Source: Karstenula rhodostoma CBS 690.94 (taxonomy: Eukaryota > Ascomycota > Dothideomycetes > Pleosporales > Didymosphaeriaceae). Taken from it: DNA of 64,000 nt. Shown here piece after piece: positions 40,892-50,849 of this stretch; position 1 is the stretch's first letter; each line of letters opens with the position of its first letter. The notes below the pieces were generated by a model, which worked only from the letters and a program-made list of their open reading frames with translations, was not told the origin of the DNA and searched no databases. The stretch spans positions 366,256-430,255 of the forward strand of contig MU001509.1 of assembly GCA_010093485.1 (NCBI GenBank), written 5' to 3'. The position numbers were made by a program, and so were the translations under genes.

Positions 40892-42693
40892 ATGCTGTCG
40901 TTTCTCTCCTTTTTGCTTTTCCATGCCCTGATCGCTTGCGCATACGCCAGCCCCGACTACCACGAGCGCCTGCTCCTCCGCCCGCTGCCCCAGGACGCGC
41001 TCCTTGCCTCGTTCAACTTCCGCAGCAACGAGACGGCCGCCGCATACGAGCAGCAGAACTTCCGCCTCTTCCCCCGGTCTTTGGGACAGATTCTGCAGCA
41101 TGCACACACGAAAGAGCTGCATTTGAGGTTTAGCGTGGGGCGGTGGGACGCTGAGAATTGGGGGCAGCGGCCGTGGTACGGCGCCAGAGAAGGCAGCAAT
41201 GGCGTGGAGCTGTGGGCGTGGATCGAGGCGAGCAGCGAGGACGAGTATGTGGGCACATCTCCGTCGAAACGACGACTCGCTAATGTACCCACAGAGCCTT
41301 CGCACGATGGCTGGCGCTGGTCAACAACCTCTCCGGGCTCTTCTGTGCTTCCCTCAACTTCATAGATGCCACCAAGACAATACGGCCCGTCATTTCTTTC
41401 GACCCCGAGGGTGACCATGCAGGCACGTCCAACCTACATCTCCTCCACGGCATCCTGCCCCACGAGGTCGTGTGCACCGAAAACTTGACGCCCTTCCTGA
41501 AGCTGCTTCCTTGCAAGGGCAAGGCTGGCATCTCCAGTCTGCTCGACGGACACAAGCTCTTCGACGCTGCTTTCCAGACCATGGCCATCGATGTGCGCCC
41601 GGTCTGCGAGACGCCGGGCCAGAATTGCGTAGTCGAGATGGAGCAGACGGTGGACATGGTGCTGGACATTGCCCGCTCGAAGCGCCCTCGCGACAATCCC
41701 ATTCCACGCCCTCGTCCCATCGAGGAGATCGAGTGCGACACCTCCAAGAGTTATAACGCGCCCGATACTTGCTACCCGCTTGATAAGAAGACAGAGCCCG
41801 GCTGGAAGCTAACCGAAGTGTTTGGAAAACCACTGAGGGGTGCCTGTCCCCTGACAGCGGCCGAGGGTCCGGAGTCGGAAACCCTGTGTATCAATGCGCC
41901 ACCAGAGCGCACAATTGAAGTCAACACGACGGGCCATTACACAAAGTCGTTATCAGCATCAGATACACTCCGCTGCTACAAGCTCCCAACTGGCGCCGAG
42001 CTTGACCTTGTCCTCCCCGAACAGCGCATGACCACCGGCCTCATACGCGGACAGCCTCACCTGTACGCCGCTCGCTCTATCAACGGCCACGGCCAAGAAC
42101 GCGGCAGTGTCCAGGCAGTCATCAAAAACCCCTCCCCCACCGATGCCGTTGAGTTCGCGTACCTGGAGTCGCTCCCCTGGTTCATGAAGCCCTACCTGCA
42201 CACGCTGCGCGCACACGTATCCACCTCCTCCGAAGACCCACTGAAAGAGACGTACTACCGACCAGCCGTCGACCGCGTCCGAGGCACGCACCTCGAGCTG
42301 CGCCTCGTGATCCCACCCGCCTCCACCCTTATCCTGACCTACGACTTCGAAAAGGCTATCCTGCGCTACACAGAGTACCCGCCTGACGCCAACCGCGGCT
42401 TCGACGCACCCCCTGCTGTCATCCGCATCCTGGGCCCTTTCCAGTCTGCCGATCGCAAGGGCTTGTATCTTAGGACTACGCCGCTACTGCTGTCCCTGCC
42501 GACGCCCGACTTCAGCATGCCATACAACGTCATTATCTTGACGAGTACGGTTATGGCGCTGGGCTTTGGCAACATTTTCAATCTTCTTGTCAGGCGCTTC
42601 GTGGGTGCGGATGAGGTGCCTGCGGCGGGCGGACTGAAGGGCCTCATACAGGGCAGGATCCAGAGGGTTAAGGGTAGGTTTGGGAAGGCTTGA
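40892..42693 (+). CDS. GPI16: GPI transamidase component PIG-T / Gpi16
   Basis: Two exons (40892-41244, 41295-42693) give 583 residues. Signal peptide about 1-19 (MLSFLSFLLFHALIACAYA). The lumenal domain has the family blocks YHERLLLRPLPQDALLASFNF, SLGQILQHAHTKELHLRF and GRWDAENWGQRPW; after the splice comes FARWLALVNNLSGLFCASLNFID; later HLYAARSINGHGQERG and LPWFMKPYLHTLRA. One C-terminal membrane span at about 545-565 ends in a basic tail. PIG-T is the subunit that holds the GPI transamidase complex together in the ER membrane. The intron is 50 nt. Confidence 0.96.
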
Positions 42694-43417
42694 TAGACGA
42701 ATAATGAATATGTGTATGTCCCACGACTCTTTCAACATTGCGTCTTGGTAGGTAAAAACGGAGTTGTTCGTCATCACTACTGCGCTCAATCACAGTACGC
42801 TCGCAGCGCCCTTGTATTTCCTCCCCTCCGACACCCCTACAAGCTCGCACCACAGGCGCACTCACCTCCCTCTGAATCTCCATGATCAACCCAAAATCCC
42901 AAACCCCCTCCCCACCCCCCTCGCCGCCTCGTCCCCCGCATGCACAACGCCCAGATACAGCCCCAGCACCGCCTACGCCTGGCGCCCCAGCGGTGCGAAG
43001 AACGCCGCGTCCGCGCGAGATACGGCGTCCACGGCCCCGCGCGCTCGATGAACGCGAGGTCGCCGTGGGCAACTGCATCCTGGATGCGTGCGAGTGTCGC
43101 CTCGTGGAGAGGCTCGATCGCGGCCGCGTAGTCCGAGCGGAGAAACGCACACGGATATCAGGCCGGGGAGCGCGAACGTGTCGTAGAGGGTGGTTTGCGG
43201 ACTGCGACGGCGATGACTGACTTAGCCAGACGCTAAAGTTCTACTGGCGTTGAAGCACAGGATGAACGCCTCGACGCTGACGGATCAAGGCGGCGGTTGT
43301 CTGTGATGTTGTTTGGCGTTGCAAGGCACACTGTGGGTGGAGCTGCACACCGACGAAGGAAGGTATAATACCAATGGCTTTCGCGCAGGAAGCGGATTGC
43401 CGTGTAAACGCGCTCCT
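42694..43417. other. intergenic with possible degraded coding segment
   Basis: No intact gene. A GC-rich interval at about 42880-43165 on the minus strand shows protein-like stretches in two frames, listed separately. Confidence 0.45.
42880..43165 (-). pseudogene. possible degraded coding fragment, family not recognised
   Basis: On the minus strand one frame reads IEPLHEATLARIQDAV... to about 43020, and a second frame continues with AVLGLYLGVVHAGDEAA... after one stop. Both stretches have helical, natural-looking composition, suggesting a frameshifted gene. The region is GC-rich, where chance open frames are common, so this is weak. Confidence 0.25.
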
Positions 43418-44463
43418 TCACTCGAGGCCGTCGTATCCGCGGAAGTCTTCGCAGCTGAGATAGTTGTTCTCGATAAAAGCCGTGTCCATGCGCAGACCAT
43501 ACACGCCACTCCACTCCTGCTCCTCACCAAAGGGATGGATGTTGGCGCGCACAGTTCCCTTGACACGCTCGATGCCATTAGGCGCCGTGGTCACGGACGT
43601 GTTGAAAAGGCGGATCATATTATCGCAGGTCTTCCCGTCTGCAAAGGTAGGTTGGTTGGTGAAGTTCTGGAAAAAAGACAGCGGGAAGAGTTCGTCCTCT
43701 GTCGAGGAAAACAACGTCGTTATACCCTCTGCGCCATTGAGACTGCGGCCGCTGAAGTAGGTAGTGCCGGGCTTCTCAGCATGGGGAACGGCGCTGTAGG
43801 CGTCGCATCCAGGGTCGAAGAATGCGGGGAAGACGTTGGTGCCGTAGTCCGCCGCGCCTTTGAGTGCGATATCGTGACCCGCGCTCATGATCAAGGACGG
43901 CGCCCATTTAAAGGATGTGTGGTTGTCGTTCAGCAGGTCGACAAAGGGGAATTCGATGCCCGTGCGCTGGGTTTGTTAGCGTATCGTTCTGAACCGGGTA
44001 CGTGTCGTCTCACAGAGAAATCATCGATCTTGTAGCCAAATGCTTGGACTTCGTGATCATGCAGCGCCTGAACGATGGCCGGGTACATTCCTTGGGGAAA
44101 GTCGGGCAGTAACGCTCTATAGGCGTGCTCCAGGATACCATACTGTGAAGGAATGAGTTGGCGAGCAAGCGCCAGGGATATCGGTATAATCGCCACAGTC
44201 CCGTTGAGAGTACCGGTAGCATTGTTTGGATATATGGATGCTATAGGATTGGGTTGGTCCACGGTGGTGCATACACCCAGTGACATCTGTTGAGGCGTTT
44301 CAAAGTATGTCGAAGCTGCATACCGCAAGAACAGTAGCGATACAAAGGAGAACAGGAAGTACTGTAAGTTTGACGGCTTGGAGTACATCTTGGGGTGTTG
44401 GACGGTGAGGAAAGCCAGAAGTGGACTCGAAAGCAGCGCAAAGTCGATATAAGTGGTCCACAT
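43418..44463 (-). CDS. hypothetical membrane-anchored, lumenal/extracellular protein
   Basis: Two exons (44463-44014, 43966-43418) give 332 residues. Two hydrophobic segments lie at the N-terminus, about 5-20 and 35-52 (LQYFLFSFVSLLFLRYAA). The remainder is soluble with several NXS/T sites (NNATG, NGTV, NHTS, NFT, NTS) and a few Cys, consistent with a domain outside the cytosol. Family-like conserved blocks such as WAPSLIMSAGHDIALKGAADYGTNVFPAFFDPGC and GYDGLE are visible but I cannot name them. The 47-nt intron carries a GCTAAC branch site and its removal keeps the frame. Confidence 0.72.
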
Positions 44464-45243
44464 GATACTTCCAGTGGCTTTCGGGAATGTTCAGGTGGGA
44501 AAGAGGTAGACGGGTACGCCGAAAGACGTGCCAATCACCCATATATGAGGGGTCAACTGGTACACCAGATTCATCGGAAACAGTTCGAGCCGGCGCACGG
44601 TCCCTCGCGTTTGAACGCCCAACTCTTCAAAGGGACGACATGTTCCCTGGGCGGAAGGCGGTAGGCCGACGCTATTCGCGTATGCACGCGCTTCCGAGAG
44701 TTTTATTGACGGTTCCGTGAACGTGCGCGTGTATGGCGTGGAATGCAGTGTTCCGACCTGTCACCGCGACATGCTTGGTTGGAATGGTCTGCGTTGGCGG
44801 CGGGACAGCCATGTGCCGAGACGCTGTGAGATGCAAGATCCATCGTTCTCGTGTGCGACTGCCTGCTGGGAGGAGCACTGACGACGCCAGCGTCTATTGT
44901 TGCCGTTCGATCTGGTAGAGGCAGAGAACGTATCAAGGGTGGTCTCAGGTGCTGCTCGAGATGGCTCGTGCTCGTCAGGCTTGATTGGCTCCCGGTTCAG
45001 CGTCACGGCGTCTGCACCCTTTGTCAATGTCACAACACGAACGCTTCAAAGGCAACAATCAAACGGGCGTTGTCATTGAGATCTACAAGGGAGTCTCGAT
45101 CTATCACAAGTACGAGAGCCAGACCCAATGGGAGTCGCATCAAGCGAAACTAAACCCACGCCTCTCGGCAACCTTTGTTTCCGAACTCGGGACAACTCCA
45201 ATAGCGCAATAACCGAACAAAAAAAAACTTGGGTATCATCATT
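44464..45243. other. intergenic, no gene recognised
   Basis: 780 bp between two minus-strand genes; only short unsupported frames. Confidence 0.5.
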
Positions 45244-46542
45244 TCAGACGCTAGAGTGCCTGTTCTTGAGTAATTCTTCGACTGTATGATCATCCATCTC
45301 GTCAACCCTCTCTTCCATTGTCTTCGGCTTCTCCGCAGTACCTATGGTATGGCGGCTTCGCTCTGGCGAGTCCGACTTGCTCGAAGCATAGGTGGAAGTG
45401 CTTGCGGCTCTGCCGAACCCCAAAGCAGCGAAGCCGGAATAGATGGAGTTTGCGAGCGTGGTAGCTGCAGTGGGTCGATCTTGTCTTGTCTCGCGCTCGT
45501 CTTCGTAGTCGGAAGTGGTCGCTGACGAGGATCGCGACCTGGACGACGGCGTCGTCTCGCAGGATGAGGAGGTATTGGACCTTGCTCGTTGTTCCGATGT
45601 TTCGTGGTCGGGTTTGATGGGAACTTCTTGCGTCGTTCCCCGCTCCGCCCCAGCCCCCTCCAGGGTATCTTCCAGCTTCTGGCCAAACAGTAGCGTAAAT
45701 ATAACCACAAAGAGCACCTCATCTGTGCTTCGATCCTTCAAAACATATCTGAGCTGGTGCGTCTTGTCGTCAATGTACTTGACGACCGAGATGGAAAATC
45801 CAGGAATCCTTAGCGCGAAGTTGGCGAAGTCAAGATACGGATTGAAGAAGTCCGCTTGATACATGCGTCCGGCCTCGAACGTGAATTTCTCCAGCTTCTT
45901 CTCGTCCAGGAAATTCTTCCGTCGCTTAGACGTCTTGGCAGGAATCTGGCAATCTGCGCGGATGCGCTGCCCGCTTCCATCGGCGCCCTCTTCGATGACT
46001 CCCTTGGCATCGGATTCGAACGAAGCCAGCTGCTTTTCTGCAGGTACATCGGATGTGTGCTCGCCGATCCTGAAAGCAAAGAATGAACTCAACGCAGGGC
46101 CGTACAAGTATGGTTTGTCGGAGTACGGATCCGAGTAGATGCCAGGGTCTAGTATCGTCGTGACGATTTTCATCGCATACCGAAAGCCAGGAGGGAGTCG
46201 ATCTTTGATGCTGTGGTCGAAATCGAAACCTGTGACCAGGTCGCTGCCTTTGATGTTCCGCTTCGGAACAAACGAATAGCCTATAGAATAGCGATCTGAG
46301 GTATGCAGAGGATGTTGAAAGTAGTCGGAGGTCTCAGGCGAGTTGGCAGGCAGGCCGTTGTAGTCTTTTACTCGGACGTTGAGCCAGCAGCTCATAAGGT
46401 CGTTCTCGATAAGGTGCGCCCTCCCGCTGTTCACTGCAACTTCTGTATGTGTCGAGGTGTCGTACGAGGGTCCTGCTGTCACCTGCAGGCGATACTTGTC
46501 GCGCGCGGCTGGGTCTACCACGCCGGTTTCTGAGCGCCCCAT
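45244..46542 (-). CDS. DUF1769-family protein
   Basis: Single exon, 432 residues from MGRSETGVV; an upstream in-frame ATG would add 26 residues without conserved character. Family blocks: DKYRLQVTAGPSYDTSTHTEV near the start, SDYFQHPLHTSDRYSIGYSFVPKRNI, LPPGFRYAMKIVTTILDPGIYSDPYSDKPYLYGPALSS, then DFFNPYLDFANFALRIPGFSISVV and LRYVLKDRSTDEVLFVVIFTL. The order matches the fungal DUF1769 domain, whose fission yeast member Duc1 is a cell-cortex protein as I recall it. The C-terminal ~150 residues are Ser-rich and likely disordered. Molecular role is unproven. Confidence 0.85.
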   Translation of the reverse strand: MGRSETGVVDPAARDKYRLQVTAGPSYDTSTHTEVAVNSGRAHLIENDLMSCWLNVRVKDYNGLPANSPETSDYFQHPLHTSDRYSIGYSFVPKRNIKGSDLVTGFDFDHSIKDRLPPGFRYAMKIVTTILDPGIYSDPYSDKPYLYGPALSSFFAFRIGEHTSDVPAEKQLASFESDAKGVIEEGADGSGQRIRADCQIPAKTSKRRKNFLDEKKLEKFTFEAGRMYQADFFNPYLDFANFALRIPGFSISVVKYIDDKTHQLRYVLKDRSTDEVLFVVIFTLLFGQKLEDTLEGAGAERGTTQEVPIKPDHETSEQRARSNTSSSCETTPSSRSRSSSATTSDYEDERETRQDRPTAATTLANSIYSGFAALGFGRAASTSTYASSKSDSPERSRHTIGTAEKPKTMEERVDEMDDHTVEELLKNRHSSV

Positions 46543-47088
46543 CGTGACGCGGAGATGTAGTTGATCGAGGAAAAGACAAGCGGGGAAAGAAAGATAGGGC
46601 AATGTCAATGTACTTGGCACGTGAAAATTGATGGAAGCGGAAGGTGCTTCTGGGCGCTCAAATGTGAAGTCAGTCGACGGTCATATGCAGGCAATTCGGA
46701 CTCATATCACAGCCTGAGGGACGATGGGTACCACAGTGCCTCAACAGAAACATGGTTTGACGCGTCCTCGGTTTCGCCGTCATGGAGGGCGCATGACGCA
46801 GCCTCATGAGTCTGGCCAATCATCGTGCGCATACACTATCGATACCGCCCCCAAGCGAGTCTGGGGGGGCAGTGCCGTTGACGACGACGACTCCACAGAG
46901 CAGACGCACAAAAATGGGCTTATCCAGGCCGTCTGCTCTTTCGGGAAGCAGATCAGCCGCGCGGCACGTTTGTTTGGCCTAACCTTCTGTTTCGCAAGAT
47001 TATGATGCGACGACAAAAGGGCCGGTCGTAGCTGTATGAGTGTCGCTGCGCGTCTCTTAATTTCTGCTGTATTGCGACCTCCTAGTCC
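46543..47088. other. intergenic, no gene recognised
   Basis: Promoter side of the DUF1769 gene and 3' flank of the LysM-type pseudogene. Nothing else seen. Confidence 0.45.
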
Positions 47089-48356
47089 CTATCCTTGGCT
47101 CCTCTTTCTCCAGCGCCTCAAGTGTTTTCGCTCAAAGTGATTGGTTGCTAATGTCTGCTCCGATGACTGTGGTTGCGATGTCAAAGGTGGTGGTCCCGGA
47201 GGGTTGCTTGTGCGGATGCATACTCCTTTGACTGGCCCCGCATTCTGATTGCGAGGCGACGCGTGCAGCTCCACGGGATTGCCATGTGTGAAACTCTTCA
47301 GATCGTCGGCTTGCCCATCTGAACTGTACAGTTCTGCCGTTATTGTCATACGGTTCGAGTGGTCCGAGTAAGAACCCACTACCGGCTCACTGTGCAGTTC
47401 CGAAGCGTAGCCCTCCATTGACCCATTGCGTTGCTCCAATTTCTGCGATACCCCCGAGGAGACTGGTACGACCTGCTTCTTGTCACTGGGCTTGTACGAC
47501 TCCCACGGTTCTCCTGATGCAAGCAGTTTCATCTCCTGCGTTGAAGAAACAACACGAGTGCGACTATCGAAATCTGAGGAGAGCACCGACTGCTATACCA
47601 GCTGTCGCACCAGTGCCTAACCCCCCGTTCGCGGAAAGCAAGTTCCCTGTGCCCGTGGGGTTGCTCTTCTGATTTCCGCCAGAAGTCTCCGAAGGCGAAT
47701 TAGTCGTGCCTGCCATCGATGTTTTGTCGCAAATGTTGTATCAGTCTCGTGTAGCCGACGAAGATGATGATTGAATGGAAGGGGACAGCGAAGAGGTTGA
47801 CGAAGACGTGGTGGATGGCCTCTGGCCGCAGAAGAGGCGCTCGACGACGCCGAAACCAGTGCTGAAGCCTGGCCGCTTCCACACCCTCTCGCGCTGCACT
47901 GCTGCTGTGCCGAAAGGTCGCTCGGATTCTCCGACAGGCAATCACTCTGCCACTAGTTGCACATCAATGAAGGAACCGTATTTGGGTAGCCGGACAGGTT
48001 TCGTTTGACATCACCACTGATAGGCGTGTCCAGTGTCGTCTACATTGGACAAGATTGCACAGATCGGCGAGTCTAGTCAGTAATGACCCCATCGCACGAG
48101 TTTTTAGAGGCATTCGCTATGACCTCGCCAATGACACAGTACGACAGGTCGGTATCCATGTCAGGGCATATTATGGCCGGGTTCAGCTTCTTCGAGTCGT
48201 CGAGAGACAACCCCCGTTGCTCGCGAAGTCATCGCACGTCACACCGAAATCAGCGGTCGTCTCGAAGGAGCAGTCAACACCGCGAGCAAGGATGGAAGAG
48301 GCCGTTACCACCACAGCTGCTGGGATACCAGCAGCGAGAAGAAGTGTCAGGTGCAT
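47089..48356 (-). pseudogene. broken LysM-type secreted/membrane protein gene
   Basis: From ATG 48354-48356 a signal peptide (MHLTLLLAAGIPAAVVV...) leads into a LysM-like domain with Cys, FGVTCDDFASNGG, that goes out of frame at a run of five Gs near 48200 and continues in another frame (KKLNPAIICPDMDTDLSYC). Further down are Ser/Thr-rich stalk stretches, a GLGTGATAGIAVGALL membrane-segment start that again changes frame (IVALVLFLQRRR), and a cytosolic tail of 165 codons (47089-47586) ending in Arg/Lys. The order signal, LysM, Ser/Thr stalk, single span, tail is a known fungal surface-protein layout. At least two shifts and several stops make it non-functional as read. That both ends belong to one gene is inferred. 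Confidence 0.6.
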
Positions 48357-48892
48357 CTTTTTTACTACGCTTCCGAAGTAGAACGAGATGAGCAACTAGA
48401 TAAGATTGAAGCTACCCGGAAGAGAAGAGAGCTGTGGTGTAGTGGACGAAGTATTCACCGGGTTCCGTCTCCTCGGTTTTATACTTCCTCTCCTCTCCTC
48501 CTTCCATACGAGATAGCACTAGAGCCATGTCATTCCAAAGAGCCTAACCCGTTGCACGCGAGGCAGACCGAAGCCATACACCGATTTAGAGTCTAGAAGG
48601 GAGGGACAATGTTACCGCGCCATCCTACTGTAGAGAAGCAATCGTGCCCGCGCTTGGCATCTGATTTCAGTGGGTGTGGAAACGGCAGAGTTCCGAAGAA
48701 GGATAACGTTGGGTCGTGGTTGTTACTGCGAAAGGTTAACCGCACAGTGATTCCAACCGAGTTGCTTCTCTGGATGAAATCGGAGTAAGACACAAGGTTG
48801 GATTCAGAGCTCGGCTACGAAGTGCTGCCCGATGCTTTGGTCAGCTTGCGTTGAGACGTTCCTATAATACTCACACTAATGTCGCAAGCCTA
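48357..48892. other. intergenic, upstream of LysM-type pseudogene
   Basis: Pyrimidine-rich in part (near 48465-48510). No gene recognised. Confidence 0.45.
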
Positions 48893-49122
48893 CTGTGGTT
48901 GCAGCCCTATCTTTGTGCAGTGAGTCTATTTTCTTCGGAGGATCTAAGCTCCTATAGTAGCGTATTTAACTCCTCTTATAGAATAGTACCTTCCTATTAT
49001 AGAATAATACCTACTTATTATAGAATAGTACCTACTTATTATAGAAAGGTACTAATACTAAATACTTTATATAATACTTACCCCGGAGGACCCACTGCAC
49101 AAAGATAGGGCTGCAACCACAG
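48893..49122. mobile_element. MITE with 30-bp perfect terminal inverted repeats and TA target duplication (element B)
   Basis: 230 bp flanked by TA (48891-48892 and 49123-49124). Ends CTGTGGTTGCAGCCCTATCT plus ten more bases are perfectly inverted, with the match resuming after one mismatch. The interior is AT-rich, non-coding and has about four short tandem units containing TATTATAGAATAGTACCTA (about 48975-49055). It fits a Tc1/mariner-type MITE and shares its first ten bases with the element at 15799. Confidence 0.88.
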
Positions 49123-49693
49123 TATACAGCCCCTACGGCTCTAGCACTCGAGTCGAGAGGCCAAGACTGCCGGATGGCAACTAAGCGTTGTTGCTTGTCG
49201 ACCAAGCATTTGGCTTGGTCCGCGCACGTGCAGTATGGAACTGGAGATTTGCCGCGGTTATTGTAGAGCGCCACCATGAGGCGCCACAATAACGGACATG
49301 ATCTACATAAAAACTTTAAATTACGAAACGGTAAGCGCCCATGCTACAGAGTCCCCTTTGGACAGGCGGTCAGCAAAACAGCAATGTAATCACGGCAAAA
49401 GGCGTATGAGGTTCTCTAGCATGCATCGCCACACCTGCCATAAGCGCTACTGCAAGGGCGTTGCTGTGTGCCCTGTACAAGCCATGCAGGGCTCCCGTTG
49501 GACGGAAGGCAGCCGCCCTACAGTGCATGCTAAGCGCGTACGCACCTCCTCCTTGAACCTCCGCTGAATCTTTCCATCCCACGAGTGTGACACTTCCTCT
49601 TCCCCCAAATTGTTTTTGTTTTCGAGGCCCGCAGATATTCTCACGTCCGTCTTCGGTAACCCAATACGTGGCTACCTTAGGTCATCGCCTGAC
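49123..49693. other. intergenic, promoter region of DUF7136 gene
   Basis: About 570 bp with no supported gene. Confidence 0.45.
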
Positions 49694-50557
49694 ATGGCCC
49701 ACCACGTGCCCGCGCCTATTGCGCTTGGCACCTCCTTAACGCTACATTTCCTGGTCTTCATTGTAGCATGCGCAAAGATGGTGGGAGCTTTGTTGGGTGT
49801 GGTGGAGGTTGATCTGATCTTTCCGCGCAACGAGACATATGCGCCTACCACCAATTTGCCAATTATATTCGCCTTCCAGAACTCTCATCTTGCGCCTTTC
49901 CTCGATCCGATTATTGAAATCGACGCTTATCTGCTGTATAACGCGAACGGCAGCACTCAATGGACTCCGCCTGATGCAACCTCTCTGGATCAACTGCGAT
50001 GGGCAAACTTTACCAACAACAACACCTACTTTGCATACCCGACTTACCAACGTCGTACCTTCAACTTCGAGACTGAAGGGATCTGGCAGCTCACTTGGAC
50101 ACTGAACTGGGCAACTTGTACCAAAGACTCGCTGGCCAAGACATACAGCAAAGACCAACTTATGCGAAACCAATCGCAACACACGACGATGCTCACCATT
50201 AGAAAGGGCGCCCAAGAGGTGGATCTTGTGTCCGGAACAAAGGACAAGAGCTGCTCTGGACAAGAAGGTGTCGCGGTCAACATCACAAATACACTCCAGG
50301 CTCCTCTCTCCGCTCATTGGGAAGGCCAAGGCGACATGTGTGCATCCACGGCGTCTTCTGTCCCTAAGTCGGATCTGTGTCGAGTGAGCATCGACCCTAC
50401 CGCCGCTGCATCCATCTCATGTGCAGTTAGCTTAGCGACATCCAGCGCAACAAGCTCGTCGCTGGCATGCCCGGAGGAAAAGAAGGGTGCGGCTGAAAGA
50501 TTGACGATTGGGGGCCTCGCAGCGATGGTTGGGGCATTGTCCTACCTTCTGCACTGA
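49694..50557 (+). CDS. secreted DUF7136-type protein, probably GPI-anchored
   Basis: Single exon, 287 residues from MAHHVPAPIALG; an upstream in-frame ATG at 49610 would put 28 residues before the signal peptide and is less likely. A hydrophobic N-terminus (LTLHFLVFIVACAKMVGALLG) is followed by VVEVDLIFPRNETYAPTTNLPIIFAFQNS, the hallmark of a fungal family of small secreted proteins. Several N-glycosylation sites, paired Cys, a Ser/Thr-rich region near 250-265 and a hydrophobic C-terminus (LTIGGLAAMVGALSYLLH) suggest a GPI anchor. Function unknown; cell-wall location inferred. It is intact although both neighbours are broken. Confidence 0.82.
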   Translation: MAHHVPAPIALGTSLTLHFLVFIVACAKMVGALLGVVEVDLIFPRNETYAPTTNLPIIFAFQNSHLAPFLDPIIEIDAYLLYNANGSTQWTPPDATSLDQLRWANFTNNNTYFAYPTYQRRTFNFETEGIWQLTWTLNWATCTKDSLAKTYSKDQLMRNQSQHTTMLTIRKGAQEVDLVSGTKDKSCSGQEGVAVNITNTLQAPLSAHWEGQGDMCASTASSVPKSDLCRVSIDPTAAASISCAVSLATSSATSSSLACPEEKKGAAERLTIGGLAAMVGALSYLLH

Positions 50558-50849
50558 TACTAGGAGTTCTGTACACAGAATAAAGTTGACTGGTCAAAGT
50601 GGTTGGTCACATTCTGACAGCGTGGGGTGCACGTATCGCTCGCTTGGTTAAATGTCATTGGCAAAGGGTCGCCACTTTGAGCCTGTTCCTATCAAGCAAA
50701 TGGCTCCACAGCTTAGCCATGCTTGTGCTCAAAAAGCATCGCGCATACGGCGGAAAAATCAAAGATCGCTTCGGCTCTAATGATCTAAAGGAATTACGCC
50801 CGTAATCCTTTAGTTAACGGTGTTCGTGAGAGCAGGACCCTTTTTCTGG
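50558..50849. other. short intergenic, no gene recognised
   Basis: No motif recognised; expected LysM or N-terminal domains of the following chitinase-type gene are not found here. Confidence 0.4.

Noticed and set aside
43313..44035. 240-residue plus-strand frame
   Set aside because: Antisense to the unknown membrane protein gene, which has N-glycosylation sites, a proper splice and membrane segments.
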